A DNA stretch of 6,350 bases, from positions 13,783-20,132 of the forward strand of contig DLMX01000044.1 in NCBI GenBank assembly GCA_002479405.1. Direction: 5' to 3'. Each line of letters starts with the position of its first letter. The first letter of the stretch is position 1. The position numbers and the translations under genes are program-made. Positions 6,284 through 6,350 of the stretch are shown one piece after another. The DNA comes from Methylophilaceae bacterium UBA7525 (GTDB lineage: Bacteria > Pseudomonadota > Gammaproteobacteria > Burkholderiales > Methylophilaceae). A model generated the notes under the pieces. The model had not been told where the DNA came from and did not search any database. It was given only the letters and a program-made list of their open reading frames with translations.

Positions 6284-6328
6284 AGCTGCTTGAGCAGCAT
6301 TCCTGGCGGGGAAGACCCTTGCGGTCTT
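6200..6328 (-). repeat. 45-bp direct repeat made of stem-loops
   Basis: Two 45-nt copies (6328-6284 and 6244-6200, minus strand), spaced by 39 nt, agree at 35 positions. Each begins with an AAGACC...GGTCTT hairpin (5-nt loop) and ends with a GCTGC...GCAGC hairpin (4-nt loop). Every difference lies in a loop or between the hairpins. The spacer can itself fold: CTTGGC (6280-6275) pairs with GCCAAG (6247-6242). Confidence 0.8.
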
Positions 6329-6350
6329 TGCGGTTGCACTTCATCCCGCT

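Overview
The window looks like an ordinary chromosomal segment of a betaproteobacterium, probably near Nitrosomonadales (Gallionella, Sideroxydans, Methylophilus or Nitrosomonas-like). The evidence is the argB - HAD pyrimidine nucleotidase - slmA order, the coupling of an NDUFA9-type SDR gene to an HD-containing cca, and the protein sequences themselves. Most of the window is moderately GC-rich. One gene, at 2399-3763, and its flanks are clearly AT-rich and look foreign. No gene-free stretch exceeds 300 bases.

Plus strand, 1-2235: argB (cut by the left edge) ends at 789. A CTCTGTG-type nested inverted repeat follows and runs into the start of a HAD-family pyrimidine 5'-nucleotidase gene (830-1507). 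A TATAAT box overlaps the stop codon of that gene. Downstream lies a leader of about 110 nt that carries four and a half A-rich tandem repeats, then slmA (1624-2181), the nucleoid occlusion factor. A strong hairpin at 2203-2235 works as a terminator in both directions.

Minus strand, 2240-3763: tRNA-Val(CAC), with its CCA encoded and a plausible stringent-type promoter, converges on slmA. Behind it lies a 454-aa membrane-anchored protein with two Mrr-like nuclease folds. The first has lost its catalytic residues and the second is intact. A topoisomerase-type C4 zinc finger closes the protein. This is the best candidate for an accessory DNA-defence gene.

Minus strand, 3894-6350: cca (tRNA nucleotidyltransferase) lies 31 nt behind an NAD(P)-binding SDR/NDUFA9-like gene. 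A GC-only hairpin between them holds the SDR stop codon in its loop. Upstream of the SDR gene is an Ala/Lys-rich repeat ORF of uncertain status. Its DNA is built from small stem-loops whose stems are conserved between repeat copies.

Functionally this is a housekeeping neighbourhood (arginine synthesis, nucleotide metabolism, division control, tRNA supply and maturation) interrupted by one probable defence gene. The two most unusual signals are the tandem Mrr pseudo-nuclease/nuclease protein and the stem-loop repeat region at the right edge.
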